Source of the DNA: Gonatopus flavifemur | Lineage: Eukaryota > Arthropoda > Insecta > Hymenoptera > Dryinidae | Assembly: GCA_018340375.1 (NCBI GenBank) | Contig: JAFFJZ010000044.1 | Coordinates: 558,001-622,000 of the forward strand | Reading direction: 5' to 3' | Length of the DNA stretch: 64,000 nucleotides | Shown: in pieces, positions 33,668 to 43,907 of the stretch | How the letters are laid out: each line of letters opens with the position of its first letter | Position numbering within the stretch: the stretch's first letter is position 1 | Position numbers and translations under genes: made by a program | The notes under the pieces: model-generated | Told to the model about the DNA's origin: nothing | Database searches by the model: none | What the model saw: only the letters and a program-made list of their open reading frames with translations

Positions 33668-34566
33668 GGGGAGACCGGGGATAGTTGACCATAGGGGTAA
33701 GTAGACTAACGGCGGAAATCTCGGTGAAGACGGAAGTGTCGCGTTTTTCAACTACAACTGAATGATTTTCCTTATTAACGGGTTCAGTGTTCAGGAACGC
33801 AAAGTCACTGTCGCGTATTATTGGGGAGCATTAACAAATTCTCAGTTTATGAACCATGTAAGTAAAATTTATCTTCCGTACATTCTTTGTTGTGACGTAG
33901 ACAAATTTATTGTCAATTACTTTCCTATTGATCCAGGTATTGGTTTTATAGCTGTTCTTCATATGACATAACATCATTCTCGAGTCACTGTTGTAAGTTA
34001 GGTTTTATATGTGATCAAACACAGAAATGACGTTTGGGGCTAGTTGACTAATTACCCGTTTCAGGGCTGGATGAGTGGTTAACCCGCGATTTCACACTAC
34101 TTACTACATGGAAAGACCGAGCTCACTAACATTTCGAAACATAATTATGAATTTAGGGAAAAAGAGCATCACTGAAAAACTTTCCTATTGATTTTACCAA
34201 AAATACCAAAAGGTGATAGTTTCATGGTTATTTTTCGCAGTGAATTCTTCAGTGATGTTCCACTTCCTTGAATTGACAGTCATTCTTCGAAATATTAATA
34301 AACTTGGTCTTTCCGTATATATTTATCAACTTCCCAAGCATATGGTCAACCAACCCCGGACATGGGGTAGATTGACCAAGTGTAAGTCATGTTAGAAAAT
34401 GAATTAGATTTGCACTACCATAGTTTATTTTGACATTTCTATGATTAATTTCGAACAGCCTAATAGTGTCTCTATCAACTTCAGTAGTTTCCATACGCAT
34501 CGGTATTGAGGCAGAATGAATATATATATCCTTGCAAAAACTTGGTCAACTATCCCCGGTCTCCCC
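33668..34566. mobile_element. DNA element with GGGGAGACCGGGGATAGTTG ends
   Basis: Perfect terminal inverted repeats of at least 24 bp start GGGGAGACCGGGGATAGTTG and are flanked by TA on both sides. Subterminal variants (GGGGCTAGTTGAC, GGTCAACCAACCCCGG, GGGGTAGATTGACC) recur inside. The 899 bp carry no transposase. A MITE (34109-34316) is inserted in it. Confidence 0.85.
34109..34316. mobile_element. MITE GGAAAGACC (copy 2, diverged)
   Basis: Relative of 7334-7634. It has GGAAAGACCGAGCTCACTAA and TTAATAAACTTGGTCTTTCC ends and shares AATTTAGGGAAAAAGAG and TTGACAGTCATTCTTC with it. Confidence 0.72.
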
Positions 34567-35149
34567 TAATATATACAATTGATGAATTTCATGTATAAAG
34601 AATTATAAAAGAAACGAGCTGATCCAATAAATCTGATGTTGTCTTCGTATTCAGTGCTCTAAAATAACTCCGAATTCGTTCTCAAACCTTAGGCACCAAA
34701 ATGGCTGTTGACTAATGTTATTAGATTATTATAGTATGTTCTCCTGGGGTGGATTGTTTGTTTCCATGAAATTGAACCTACATTCAGTTATGTTTGAAGA
34801 GTATCCTTAAGTTGCTGACAATGATGGGACTTTTTACAGTAAAATTTTCCTCAGCGTAGTTAAACATAAAATCATGTGAATTGAAGTAAGAGAATGTATC
34901 GTCATCATAATAAGAACGAATCCTTAAGGTAACAATACAAACAGCTATCATAGCAATCACACCTCATGTCTGTAAGTGGTCCAACTCACGTGAAATAGAA
35001 TTTTTGATGTCAAGTCATTCTTTATAAGTCATGGACACCACAGCATGCATCGATCTATCGTTCTCGTGGGAAAAATGTGAAGGAGCTTGTTTGAATTTTT
35101 TTCGGAATTTCGTTTTGTGTGTGTTGTTTAATATTCTTAACGTCACAAT

Positions 35150-35766
35150 TAAGGTGAGCACTTGATACCACAGGCCAACAAAATTTTGCAAATTTTAGTA
35201 ACAGAAACTAGTATACACTTTCCCGAAGCATTTTGGTGCGCTGAATCCGAATCTGGCTGCAGAAATGCTCCATCACGTTAGGTTTCAGAGATATTTCCAC
35301 TTAAAAGTGTGAAAACGCTGTTTTTCGACATATTTGAGGTTACTGCAAGTCAAGAGGTAATTTTTTCTCACAAAACTAATAGGTGCCTCTCATAGTATGA
35401 TTCATTCTCTTTTAAGTGCCGTTGAGTTTGCTCAAATGTCTTTATTTTTCATTGAGATACGACAATTTGAAAATATTGTTCCAACATATTTACTGAATAC
35501 ATGAACACAAATTTCAAATTGTTGTATCTCAATGAAAAAAGAAGATATTTGAGCAAACTCAACGGAATTTGAAGGAGAATGACTTATACTTTCAGATGCA
35601 TTTACTGGTTTTGTGACATTCCAGGTTTTTGAGATATTCTAACCTGAATTTCAACCTAAAAATCTGAGAGACACTGTTTTTCGACATGCTAGAAGTTACA
35701 TGAAACCAAGAAGTGATTTTCTTCACAAAACCAGTAAATGCATCTGAAAGTATAAGTCATTCTCCT
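35150..35766. repeat. Overlapping inverted repeats around GAGTTTGCTCAAAT
   Basis: Two partly overlapping palindromes are seen. About 35405-35480 pairs with about 35505-35580 (GTTGAGTTTGCTCAAAT and TTTGAGCAAACTCAAC), and about 35565-35620 pairs with about 35725-35775 (GAATGACTTATACTTTCAGA and TCTGAAAGTATAAGTCATTC). It resembles a decayed repeat; no ORF. Confidence 0.6.
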
Positions 35767-35951
35767 TCAAATGCCGTTCAAAAATATTCACTCCAGCAGC
35801 TAAGATGTTAGTTTTGTTAACAAATTTGTTTATGTCAGCTAAAAAGTGTAGTTGTGTCAATGATTTTTCTTGCTCTTTCAGCTCATTTTTTGTTTGTAGG
35901 CGCTATAATAACAGACCTGCTTTTCATGCCAGCAGATACTTTTTTCTCAGG
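35767..35951. repeat. Shared segment with the MITE at 5706-5936
   Basis: CAAAAATATTCACTCCAGCA, AACAAATTTGTTTATGTCAG and TGTAGGCGCTATA match 5763-5935 closely in the same order and end in TTTTTTCTCAGGGT. The left half of the MITE is missing here. The 74-codon ORF over it is a shadow. Confidence 0.7.
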
Positions 35952-36110
35952 GTTGTTCTTCTTTTTATTTCAATGCTCAATATATTCTTCAGAATAAAAA
36001 ACCATACTCTGATAGTGCGATATCATTGATTGACCTCCTACCGATATCGTTATATCAGAGGCAACATTTTATTATCTATTGTCTTATGTATATCGATCTA
36101 AATCCACAAA

Positions 36111-36203
36111 GCACCATAGTTCAGAAACAGTTCCTAATGCATTCATTTTGAATTCTTATGGTTCCAAATGAATTGATGATGAACTTTTTCTGAACTATGG
36201 TGC
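36111..36203. mobile_element. Small palindrome GCACCATAGTTCAGAAA
   Basis: The ends GCACCATAGTTCAGAAA and TTTCTGAACTATGGTGC are perfect inverts. The interior has TTCATTTTGAATTCTTATGG-like words. Confidence 0.8.
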
Positions 36204-36736
36204 CGTGTGAGAATGTTCATCTCGATGGAGCGTGAATTGTTGTGATAATAATGAAAAATCTCCACAAATATAAAATTTTACTTGGAGTAAAAATTAATTC
36301 ATTAGTCTCTGGTTCACCATTATAATAATTGTTCAAGAGAATCTGCATGCCTGGATAAAAGTATTCATCTATGCGTAAATTGAATTACCAATTTTGACGA
36401 ATGTCTTCATTCCGTTCTCATTCTCAATTCATTCAACCTTTTCTGTAACTTCATGTGATAGAGAGATCAACTGAATATTATCATTCTTTTCAACTTCAAC
36501 TGTCATCTGAAAAAATTTTAAATTGCGTTATTCAAAGATAAAAGGACAAAACACAAGCATAGATGAATCTGATTAATAGAGCTACTATTATTTATTTCGT
36601 TACTAATTCATTTATTATACAATACAATAATCTCGCTAAGAGAAAGAAGAGGAAAAAAGAGCATCATCTTTATAAACAATATACACAGTCGCGAAGGTAA
36701 CATCCATAAATGCCTCAAGTACTGTATGATATGCAA

Positions 36737-36804
36737 CATACATACATACATACATACATACATACGTACATACGTACATACATACATACATACATACATA
36801 CATA
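36737..36804. repeat. CATA microsatellite
   Basis: About seventeen units of ACAT with two ACGT interruptions. ORFs reading MYVCMYVC or IHTYIHTY are artefacts of it. Confidence 0.97.
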
Positions 36805-37796
36805 ATGTATGCAATTTTCACAATGATTGCTCGTATTTGTTTATAATTGAAGGGCCGGATGCAATAAGGGGACTAACGCTCGAAAACACAGCAAACTATT
36901 TTCCATGCCATGACGTCAAACGTCAAAATCAAAAGTCGGAATTTCGGAAATTAAAAAATACTGGGTGATAGGGCTTGAAGAATAAATATGAGTATCTGTT
37001 TACCATTTTTTTCTAGGATCGATAGTTTTCGAGAAAAAAAATGGAAACTTTCTATTTTTTCGCACCAAGAATCAATGTTTTTCAATATTAAACTCGTTCT
37101 AACTCGGTCATTTTTCGATACAACGGAATGAACCTTGTGAATTCCAATTCGTAAGACTTTTCCGAAGACAACAATATCGTGAAAGTTTGTAAAAATTAAG
37201 AACAAGTGAACCAATTCTTAATTCGAAGTGAAAATCACTTTTTCCATGCTTTGCTTTGAAAAAGTGTCGGGGGAAGTATGAGCTACAAGAAACTTCCAGC
37301 GACAAAGTTGTTCGCTAGTATATGGACAAACTTTGTGGAAATTTTTAGATCGATTGGAATATTAGTTCGTAAAATACAGCGATTTATTCATTAGAGCGGA
37401 ACGGAAACTTTTCATGATTTTGCGTCGTTTACAGGTTAAGTATTGAAATTCGTAGAAAAAAATGTATTCACTGGATTTCTCATCGTGAATTTATGTTTTT
37501 TGGGTCGGAGAATCCAAATATCCAAGAATTTTGGTGAAAATTGTTATTAACCCTGGTGGATATATTTCTCCAAATTTTCTCCGAATTTCTCATTTTTATT
37601 TATTTATTTATTTATTTATTTATTTTGTTTATACGGGTATAAAAGACCTTTTGGTACATAGAATATACATTATTTGAACCACATTATATATATTATGCAT
37701 CAAAGCATTAAGCATCATGTTAAGCTCGACTACATGCATCTTATATTACAACAACAGTTAACGTGTATAATTATAGGTGAAAAGGACAATCAGATA

Positions 37797-38789
37797 TTAA
37801 ATTTGACAAATAAGAGAAAGAGAATTCCTAAGATCAGAATGAGATGAAAATAATTCAAGCACATCACTGTAAGAATTTGCTAGGATAGATATCCGATTTA
37901 CCGGATCAGAATAACCATATCTCGATTTATAAGAAATTGGATTGAACAATTCAGGGCGTCTTAATAAACGAGAAGGGAAATTAAAACGTACAAGTCCAAG
38001 CAGTTGAGGGCAGCGAATTTTCCCATTAACAATTTTATACAAAAATGAAAAATCATTGAACAAACGACGTGATTCCAAGGAAGGCAAGTTAAGTAGAGCC
38101 ATAATCAATGAGTAATCATGACAAGTGACGCTCAACGGACGGCCTATCTGATAGGCAGCAAAACGCAGAAACTTATGCTGAACTCTTTCCAAGTCTGTAC
38201 AATCCCGAATTAAATGAGGACTCCAAATTTGAGACGCATACTCAAGATGAGGTCTAACTAAAGTACAATACAGTGTTCGAAGTGCAACAGGATCACGAAA
38301 ATCTTTACAAACGCGCTTGATGAATTCGAGAGATTTCATGGAAGTACCAACTATGTAATTGTAATGATCTGAGAAGTTAAAACGAGAGTCACATGAAACT
38401 CCAAGATCACGAACAGTATTTATAGGTGATAACAGAGAATGAGACAAGTTATAAGGAAAATAAATAGCATTTTTACCTCTATGAAATCTCATCACATGGC
38501 ATTTAGTGAGATTTAATGACATATTAGATAGCACACACCAAGCTCGTAAGTGACTAAAGATTAGGTAATCTTCAAAGCAATTTGACTCTTTGTACCTATT
38601 GTGAGCAATTTTCTTTTCACGAATAAGTTTAATTAATTCCGAAGAAAACCATTTTAGATAAGAACTATTCCTTGATACATACTTGGGTACGAATGAATCA
38701 ACTGCATTATATAAATGAAGATACAAAAAATCAACAGCTTCAATAACATTTAGATTACGCAATTCATCGTCCCTGTTGATAGAACCCAA
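37797..38789 (-). pseudogene. Non-LTR RT, thumb/C-terminal part with core deleted
   Basis: The 330-codon frame starts in the linker between endonuclease and RT (AVDSFVPKYV, WFSSELIKLI). At about residue 82 it jumps from a helical segment (NCFEDYLIFSHLR) to sequence after the RT active site (LNLTKCHVMRFHRGK, then DLGVSCDSRFNFSDH and TLVRPHLEYASQIWSP). The fingers and palm, including the catalytic FADD box, are missing, a loss I estimate at about 250 residues. The remaining C-terminus is uninterrupted to its stop. LEYASQIWSP and DLGV are characteristic of Jockey/CR1-type RTs. Confidence 0.88.
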
Positions 38790-38869
38790 ATATTCACAAA
38801 TTGCACTGTAATTCGCCTTATTAAAATTATATTTGATGATTTCATTGGGGACCAGTAAACACTTTCACG

Positions 38870-39608
38870 TAGGTTGAGCTCAGATACAAGAGAAGGATGA
38901 AAGTTGTCACACGCGAGAAAAGAATCCAGAGCAATATTGACATCAATACGATCGTTATCAGAAAAAAATAAGGTCAAGTATGTTACCATGAGAATTTCTG
39001 AAAGTATTAAGTTGAAACAGATTCAATTCATTGAAATATTCGAGAACATATTGCGCAGGAGTCATTTCATTGAGAGTCGAACCAGGTAACACTGAGAAAG
39101 ATAATTTGGAATCAATATTGCTCCAGGAAATATGAGGTAAATTGTAATCCCCGTATAAGTATAAGGAGTTAAAGTTCTCCTTGAAGAGGATTTTGCCAAC
39201 GCTTTTACAATGGTCCAAGTATATTGAAGAATCCGAAGAAGGTGGAATGTAGACAGCCCCAAACAACAACGACAAAGAACCAAAATAAACTTTGACGTAA
39301 AGATGTTCAACTTTGGAATAAGAAGATGAGACGACACAGCTCCGATGGGTATCCTTAACGGCGATTAAGACACCACCTCTCCGTGAAAATTGACTGGTGA
39401 GTCCGTTTCTATCCATACGATAAACTACATAGCCATGTAAACCAATTTCAGAAGATAGAATATCCTCGCGCAGCCAGGTTTCAGATAAGATAATAATATC
39501 ATAACATGGATCTGATATAGCAACAGAGCAATGAAGTTGATCAAGTTTAGTTCTCAAGCCACGAACATTTTGATAATACACCAAAGGGTCGATTAAGCGT
39601 CTTTTCTT
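38870..39608 (-). pseudogene. APE-type endonuclease domain of the non-LTR element
   Basis: The minus-strand frame reads YYQNVRGLRTKL, then ILSETWL with the catalytic Glu, RRGGVLIAV, YGDYNLPHISW and NILDLIFF. It continues after a frameshift near 38960 with SDNDRID and CDNFHPSLV, which occupies the place of the SDHHP motif. This nuclease nicks target DNA to prime reverse transcription. The frameshift and later breaks before the RT part show it is inactive. Confidence 0.87.
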
Positions 39609-39683
39609 TGGTGAGCAGAAACTATCCTAGGTATCCCATTGAAATAGTGAATAGTCCTTGAAGGGTCATTTAGATTTTTCAAT

Positions 39684-40121
39684 TCATTTAGATTCTTCAA
39701 CGTTGAAGAGTAGAATGTTACATGCTCTTCGATGTCGTTCATTCAGCTCATCTATCAAATCTTCCTCATTATAGAAACCTTGTGAAGAAGAAGGGGCAGA
39801 CGATTCCAAGGTGGATAATCTCGTGGATAATCCCGCCACAGTGTTGGATAAAGAATTTAATTTGATCCCAAACGCGTTGAGCTGGTTGCTGAGTTTCGAA
39901 CAAGCAGAATCAACGATGCTCTGAATTTCCGATAAAAAACCTGACTGATCCAACACGCCATCAAATTTTTCCGCAAGATCAACAGAAGTATCAGAAGACG
40001 GAAGAGGCCCCTTGCAGTCAATCAGTACTCCATTATGCCATGGATGGTGACTTCTCGCTAAACACGACGAACCAGGATGAGATATAACACTGCATGAAGC
40101 ACAAGATACCGGTTTATCCAC
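39684..40121 (-). pseudogene. ORF1 fragment of the non-LTR element
   Basis: About 145 codons. An N-terminal Cys/His cluster (CASCSVISHPGSSC, then HHPWHNG) resembles the PHD/zinc region of CR1- and Jockey-type ORF1 proteins. A heptad-like coiled-coil stretch follows (SKLSNQLNAFGIKL, LSTRLSTLE), ending NILLFNVEESK just before a stop. The N-terminus starts at a GTG beside the truncation point, so the true start is missing. ORF1 proteins bind the element RNA. Confidence 0.7.
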
Positions 40122-42594
40122 AACTCCAAAACTTTCAATTTTTGAAAGTTTTGGAGGAATTCGGAGAAAAAGTTATGAAAAATATCCGCAAATCTCCGTT
40201 TTTCGACGAAATGTTCATATTTCCTCCTAAATGGTCCGAATGTCTCCGCTAATCAGAAAAAGGGAATCGAGAAGTTTGGAATGTTTCGAATGCAACATAT
40301 TCGGAAGAATTTGTGGTTTTTTGTCAAAAGTTGAACACTTTCTCACTAAATTTTGAAAGTACATCATACCGATTTCCTTTGAATTTCTCCGAATTTCATC
40401 CATTCATGTGTTCAATATATATTAGGGAATGTTCGGAGAGAATCCGGGAAATTTTCAGAAATTGAATGCAACTATTTCCACATCTTCTCAGAAGCAAATT
40501 AGAGAAAGTCATATAAATTACTTGAATTGTTCAATCGATCCGAGTATTTCGATTTTCTCCGAATTCCTCCGAAAACATGTAACAAATAGAGGGTTTAGTG
40601 GATTTCTAAACATGATTTTTTGTCAGACTGAGGGAAAATTCGGAGGAAATCGGATATATGTTTGAAGATTTATGGACATGTATTTTTCAAGAAAATTCAG
40701 AGGAATTTGGATCACTGACCAACATTTGAACGCATGATGGATTATTCCGATTGTTTTCGAATGGCTACGAAAAAAGGTGGGAAGGACTTACCTCTCCGAA
40801 GTTCTCCGAACTTTATCTATATTCAAATTTCCATACATTGGAGAATTTTCGGAAGGAATCGGGGGGATTGTCAGAGGTTGAATAGAACAGTTCCAATCCT
40901 CCCTCAGAAGTAGTTCGGAGAAATTTGGAAAAATGATCTAAATTCTTCGAAGAAAGGAATTATTCTGATTTTTCTCGAATTTCTACAGGAAAAACTAGCA
41001 TATGAAAGATTCACCGAATTTCTTGGCGAGTTGTTCTTGTTATACGCTGAGGAAAAATTCGGAGGGAATCGGAAATATTTTTGAAGATTCATTGGCATGT
41101 TTTTTTCGAGAAAATTCGGAAGAATTCGGATCACTCACCAACATTTAAACGCGAGATGGATTTAATACGATTGTCTTCGAATGGCTGCGAAAGCAGGTGG
41201 AAAGGACCTGCCTCTCCGAAGTTCTCCGAATTTTATCTATATTTAAATTTCCATACATTAGGGAATTTTCGGAGAAAATCGGGGGGATTGTCAAAGGTTA
41301 AGTAGAACAGTTCCTATCCTCCCTCAGAAGTAGTTAGGAGAAATTTGGAAAAATATTCTGATTATGGAATGAATTATGTTGAGAATATGAATAATTCGAA
41401 GAATACTATAGTCATTTCAGGAAGAATTCACAGAAAATCTGAACTTTTGATTCAGAAAAATCATTTGAGGTGGAGTATTTCGGAGAAATTCGTGAATTCA
41501 ATATGAAATTCAGAGAAAATCTGGATAAATCGGAGAAAATTTCGGAGTGAGTCGGAAAGGATTGGAGAAATATTTCGATCACGAAATAAATTACGTTGGA
41601 CAAATGAATAATTCGGAGAAAAATGTGATCTTTCGAGGAGAAATTCGGGACAAATCTGAATCTCCCAATTCGGAGAAGTGACTATGAGCGAAGTGTTTCG
41701 GAGAAACGTCTCAATTTGGTATAAAATTCGGAGAAATTCCCGAACAAAATCGGAAAAAAACGGAGAAAAATTCGGAGAAATATTTCCACCAGGGAATTTT
41801 TTTGTTATGAACAATTCTATTGCATAATAGATAAATGAACAATTGGATAACGAATTTCACAAAAATTCTTGGATATTTGGATTCTCCGACCCACAAAACA
41901 TAAATTCACGATGAGAAATCCAGTGAATACATTTTTTCCCACAAATTTCAATACTTAACCTGTAAACGACGCAAAAGCATGAAAAGTTTTCGTTCCGCTT
42001 TAATGAATAAAAAACCGCTGTATTTTACGAACTAATAGTCCAATCGATCTCAAAATTTCCACACAGTTTGTCCATATACTAGCGAACAACTTCGTCGCTG
42101 GAAGTTTTTTGTAGCTCACACTTCCTCCACCATTTTTTCAATGCAAAGAATGAAAAAGGTGATTTTCACTCCGAATTAAAAATGTACTAATTTTTTATCA
42201 AATTTTACAAATTTTTATGACACTGTTGTCTTTGGGGAAGTCTTACGAATCTGAATCCGCAAGGTTCATTCTGATATATCGAAAAACTTCCGAAATAGAA
42301 CGAGTTTAATATTGAAAAACATTGATTCTTGGTGCGAAAAGTAGGAAGTTTCTATTTTTCTTCTCGAAAACTATCGATCCCAGAAAAAATGGTAAACAGA
42401 TTGTTACGTCCAAGACATATTAAACATAGCAAATTTTAAAAGATCATTAAAGATCTTTTAAAGAATCTCGGGTATGGAGGAAACTGGAAGTAAGCTGGAT
42501 TTCGGATTTTGATCTTGTTTTTTTTTTTTAATAAATATACCAATCAATTAGGTAAAAGTAGAGTATATTTTCAATTGGAATACAAATTCAATTT

Positions 42595-43063
42595 TTATTC
42601 ATAATCAAATAAACTCTTAATAGTTAAAATCTTATAAATTTCCCTTTTATTTAAATTCAATTGGGCCAATTCCCAATGGGTTAATTCTGAATAATATACA
42701 TAAAAATCTTTACAATTACTACACTTATTGTATAAAGTTTTATTAATTATACAATTTTTACATCGTATTGGATGTGGAAATTGTTTTACATGAGTATGAT
42801 TTTTAATTGTGATTTCTAATATTATTTGTTCATCAAACCTTAAAACTGGTTTGTTAATTCCAATAGGTTTTAATTTTTACTCCACTCCGTTGCTTCTTTC
42901 TCAGCGATTTTAACAATAAAATTTTCTATTTTCTTTAAATCCTTACTGTCGTTTTTTATGCAATTTTTATATTTCCTCGAGTTTTTACGGATAACGCCTT
43001 CATTTATCTGTCTGTTATGTATCCTATCTTGTAATATTTTCAACCCACGTTTTAATTCTTCCA
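42595..43063 (-). pseudogene. Candidate exon/ORF inside the LTR with a C2-C2 zinc motif
   Basis: Downstream of the LTR TATA box, a strong 3' splice acceptor (TTTTTCTTTTGCAG, ending 43064) leads into an open frame reading VEELKRGLKILQDRI, a Lys-rich helical region and EKEATEWSKN. One frameshift near 42882 leads to FDEQIILEITIKN, then a Cys cluster C-x2-C-x9-C-x2-C (RCKNC, then KCSNC) and KSLFDYE. The stop codon overlaps an AATAAA poly(A) signal. A matching donor (GTAAAT at 43288-43283) and the acceptor would remove a 225-bp intron holding the tandem repeat. No family recognised. It could be an accessory gene of the element or captured sequence. Confidence 0.45.
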
Positions 43064-43117
43064 CTGCAAAAGAAAAATTGAAACTTGGAAAAAATGGAAT
43101 ATTAATCTGAATGAATG

Positions 43118-43290
43118 AATGTATGAATGAATATATATAAACGAATATGATTTGAAGGAATGAATGTAAAATTGAATGTATGAATGTAAAATTCAATGGA
43201 TGAATGTAAAATTGAGTTAATGCATGTAAAATTGATGAATGAATGTAAAATTGAATGAATGAATGTAAAATTGAATGAATGAATTTACTT
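43118..43290 (-). repeat. 20-bp tandem repeat in the LTR
   Basis: About six units of GTAAAATTGAATGAATGAAT with substitutions. A long minus-strand frame through it reads as FIHSILHS repeats. It lies inside the proposed intron. Confidence 0.85.
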
Positions 43291-43460
43291 GTTATTACTG
43301 CAAGTATGCAACTTTGCTTCAATGTAAAATATATTTTACAAAGAATTTAGAGAAAATTCAGCTTGGTACGAAACCCATATTTTCAAGTATGAAACTTGAA
43401 TGAAGGTGTGAAACCTTTGAGAGTTTGTAAAAAACTGCTGCTTTGACCCTAGGTTGTGCC

Positions 43461-43469
43461 CTTTATATA
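43461..43469 (-). promoter_or_regulatory. LTR TATA box
   Basis: On the minus strand the sequence is TATATAAAGGGC, about 380 bp inside the LTR from its TG end. It is the expected place for the element promoter. A start site about 25-30 bp further on is inference. Confidence 0.5.
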
Positions 43470-43847
43470 CAAATTTTTAACAAGATGGCGTATAAAAAAT
43501 GGTGGAAATCTAACAGTAAAGGGTTGTTTCTTTTACTCTGTGCAAAAAGAAATTCCATTATCTGTCTCTTTATTATCTATATATATCTTTTTCTTTCCGA
43601 TGTATACTGATTTCCTATCCCGACGATGCTCAATATTTCGTTATTATACCTAAACACTATTGGGGTATTTCCCTCGATGGATGCATCGACAGAGTGGAGC
43701 CTACAAATCGTTTTATGACATGACCTATATTACTCTGAAAATCTTCTCAACTATATCTTATATTTCTACAGAAAAATTGTCAGAGAATGAGGAAGTTTAT
43801 TCAATTTCTTTTTACAAATTTTGAAAGGAATTCCACGCTTCTCCACA

Positions 43848-43863
43848 TCTCCCCCATTTTTTG
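43848..43863 (-). other. Polypurine tract
   Basis: Minus-strand AAAAAATGGGGGAGA lies immediately before TGTGGAGAAG, the typical primer for plus-strand DNA synthesis directly upstream of a 3' LTR. Confidence 0.75.
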
Positions 43864-43907
43864 ACGAATTTTAGTCATGAAATTCGGCATAAATATAATA
43901 CAAAAGG

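Larger units (their letters stand above)
32757..34858. mobile_element. Inverted-repeat element with ACACTGAGAAAAATTTTACT ends, hosting three insertions
   Basis: About 90 bp at each end pair: ACTGAGAAAAATTTTACTGG, GTAACTTAAGGAT and CTAACTGAATGTA on the left, against their inverses up to CAGTAAAATTTTCCTCAG on the right. Between them lie a GCAA-word MITE (32840-33143), a CAGGGTGTC palindrome (33345-33663) and a GGGGAGACC element (33668-34566), the last itself containing a MITE. Confidence 0.72.
37593..40130 (-). mobile_element. Non-LTR retrotransposon (Jockey/CR1-like), truncated and internally deleted
   Basis: On the minus strand the order is ORF1 (39684-40121), an APE-type endonuclease (38870-39608), an RT C-terminal region (37797-38789), a 3' UTR, and a tail of TAAA-type repeats (37593-37626 as read on plus: TTTATTTATTTATT). 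The 5' end stops inside ORF1 at about 40130 and the RT core is deleted, so this is a dead, 5'-truncated copy inserted into AATTCGGAGAAA word sequence. Confidence 0.85.
36994..42401. mobile_element. Inverted-repeat element of AATTCGGAGAAA words, interrupted twice
   Basis: The outer arms 36994 to about 37590 and about 41760-42401 are inverted (GATCGATAGTTTTCGAGAA, AATCAATGTTTTTCAATATT, CGTCGTTTACAGGTTAAG against their inverses). The interior is dominated by AATTCGGAGAAA words, with a roughly 418-bp tandem duplication (about 40735-41150 and 41153-41345). A non-LTR retrotransposon entered at about 37593, and the retrovirus-like element begins exactly where the right arm breaks (42401/42402). Confidence 0.7.
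42402..43847 (-). repeat. 3' LTR of the retrovirus-like element (about 1.45 kb)
   Basis: It starts TGTGGAGAAG directly after a polypurine tract and ends GGACGTAACA, giving TG...CA. The inner edge is fixed by the tract and the outer edge by interruption of a repeat arm at 42401. Within it lie a TATA box (43461-43469), a 20-bp tandem repeat, a candidate spliced ORF and AATAAA (42594-42599). The length is large for a Gypsy LTR, and no second LTR is present to confirm it. Confidence 0.65.

Noticed and set aside
36608..36968. ORFs reading MYVCMYVC and IHTYIHTY
   Set aside because: Direct translations of the CATA microsatellite at 36737-36804.
42870..43322. 150-codon minus-strand ORF taken as one continuous protein
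   Set aside because: Its first half is translation of the 20-bp tandem repeat. Only the part after the splice acceptor at 43064 looks protein-like, so I annotated that part alone.
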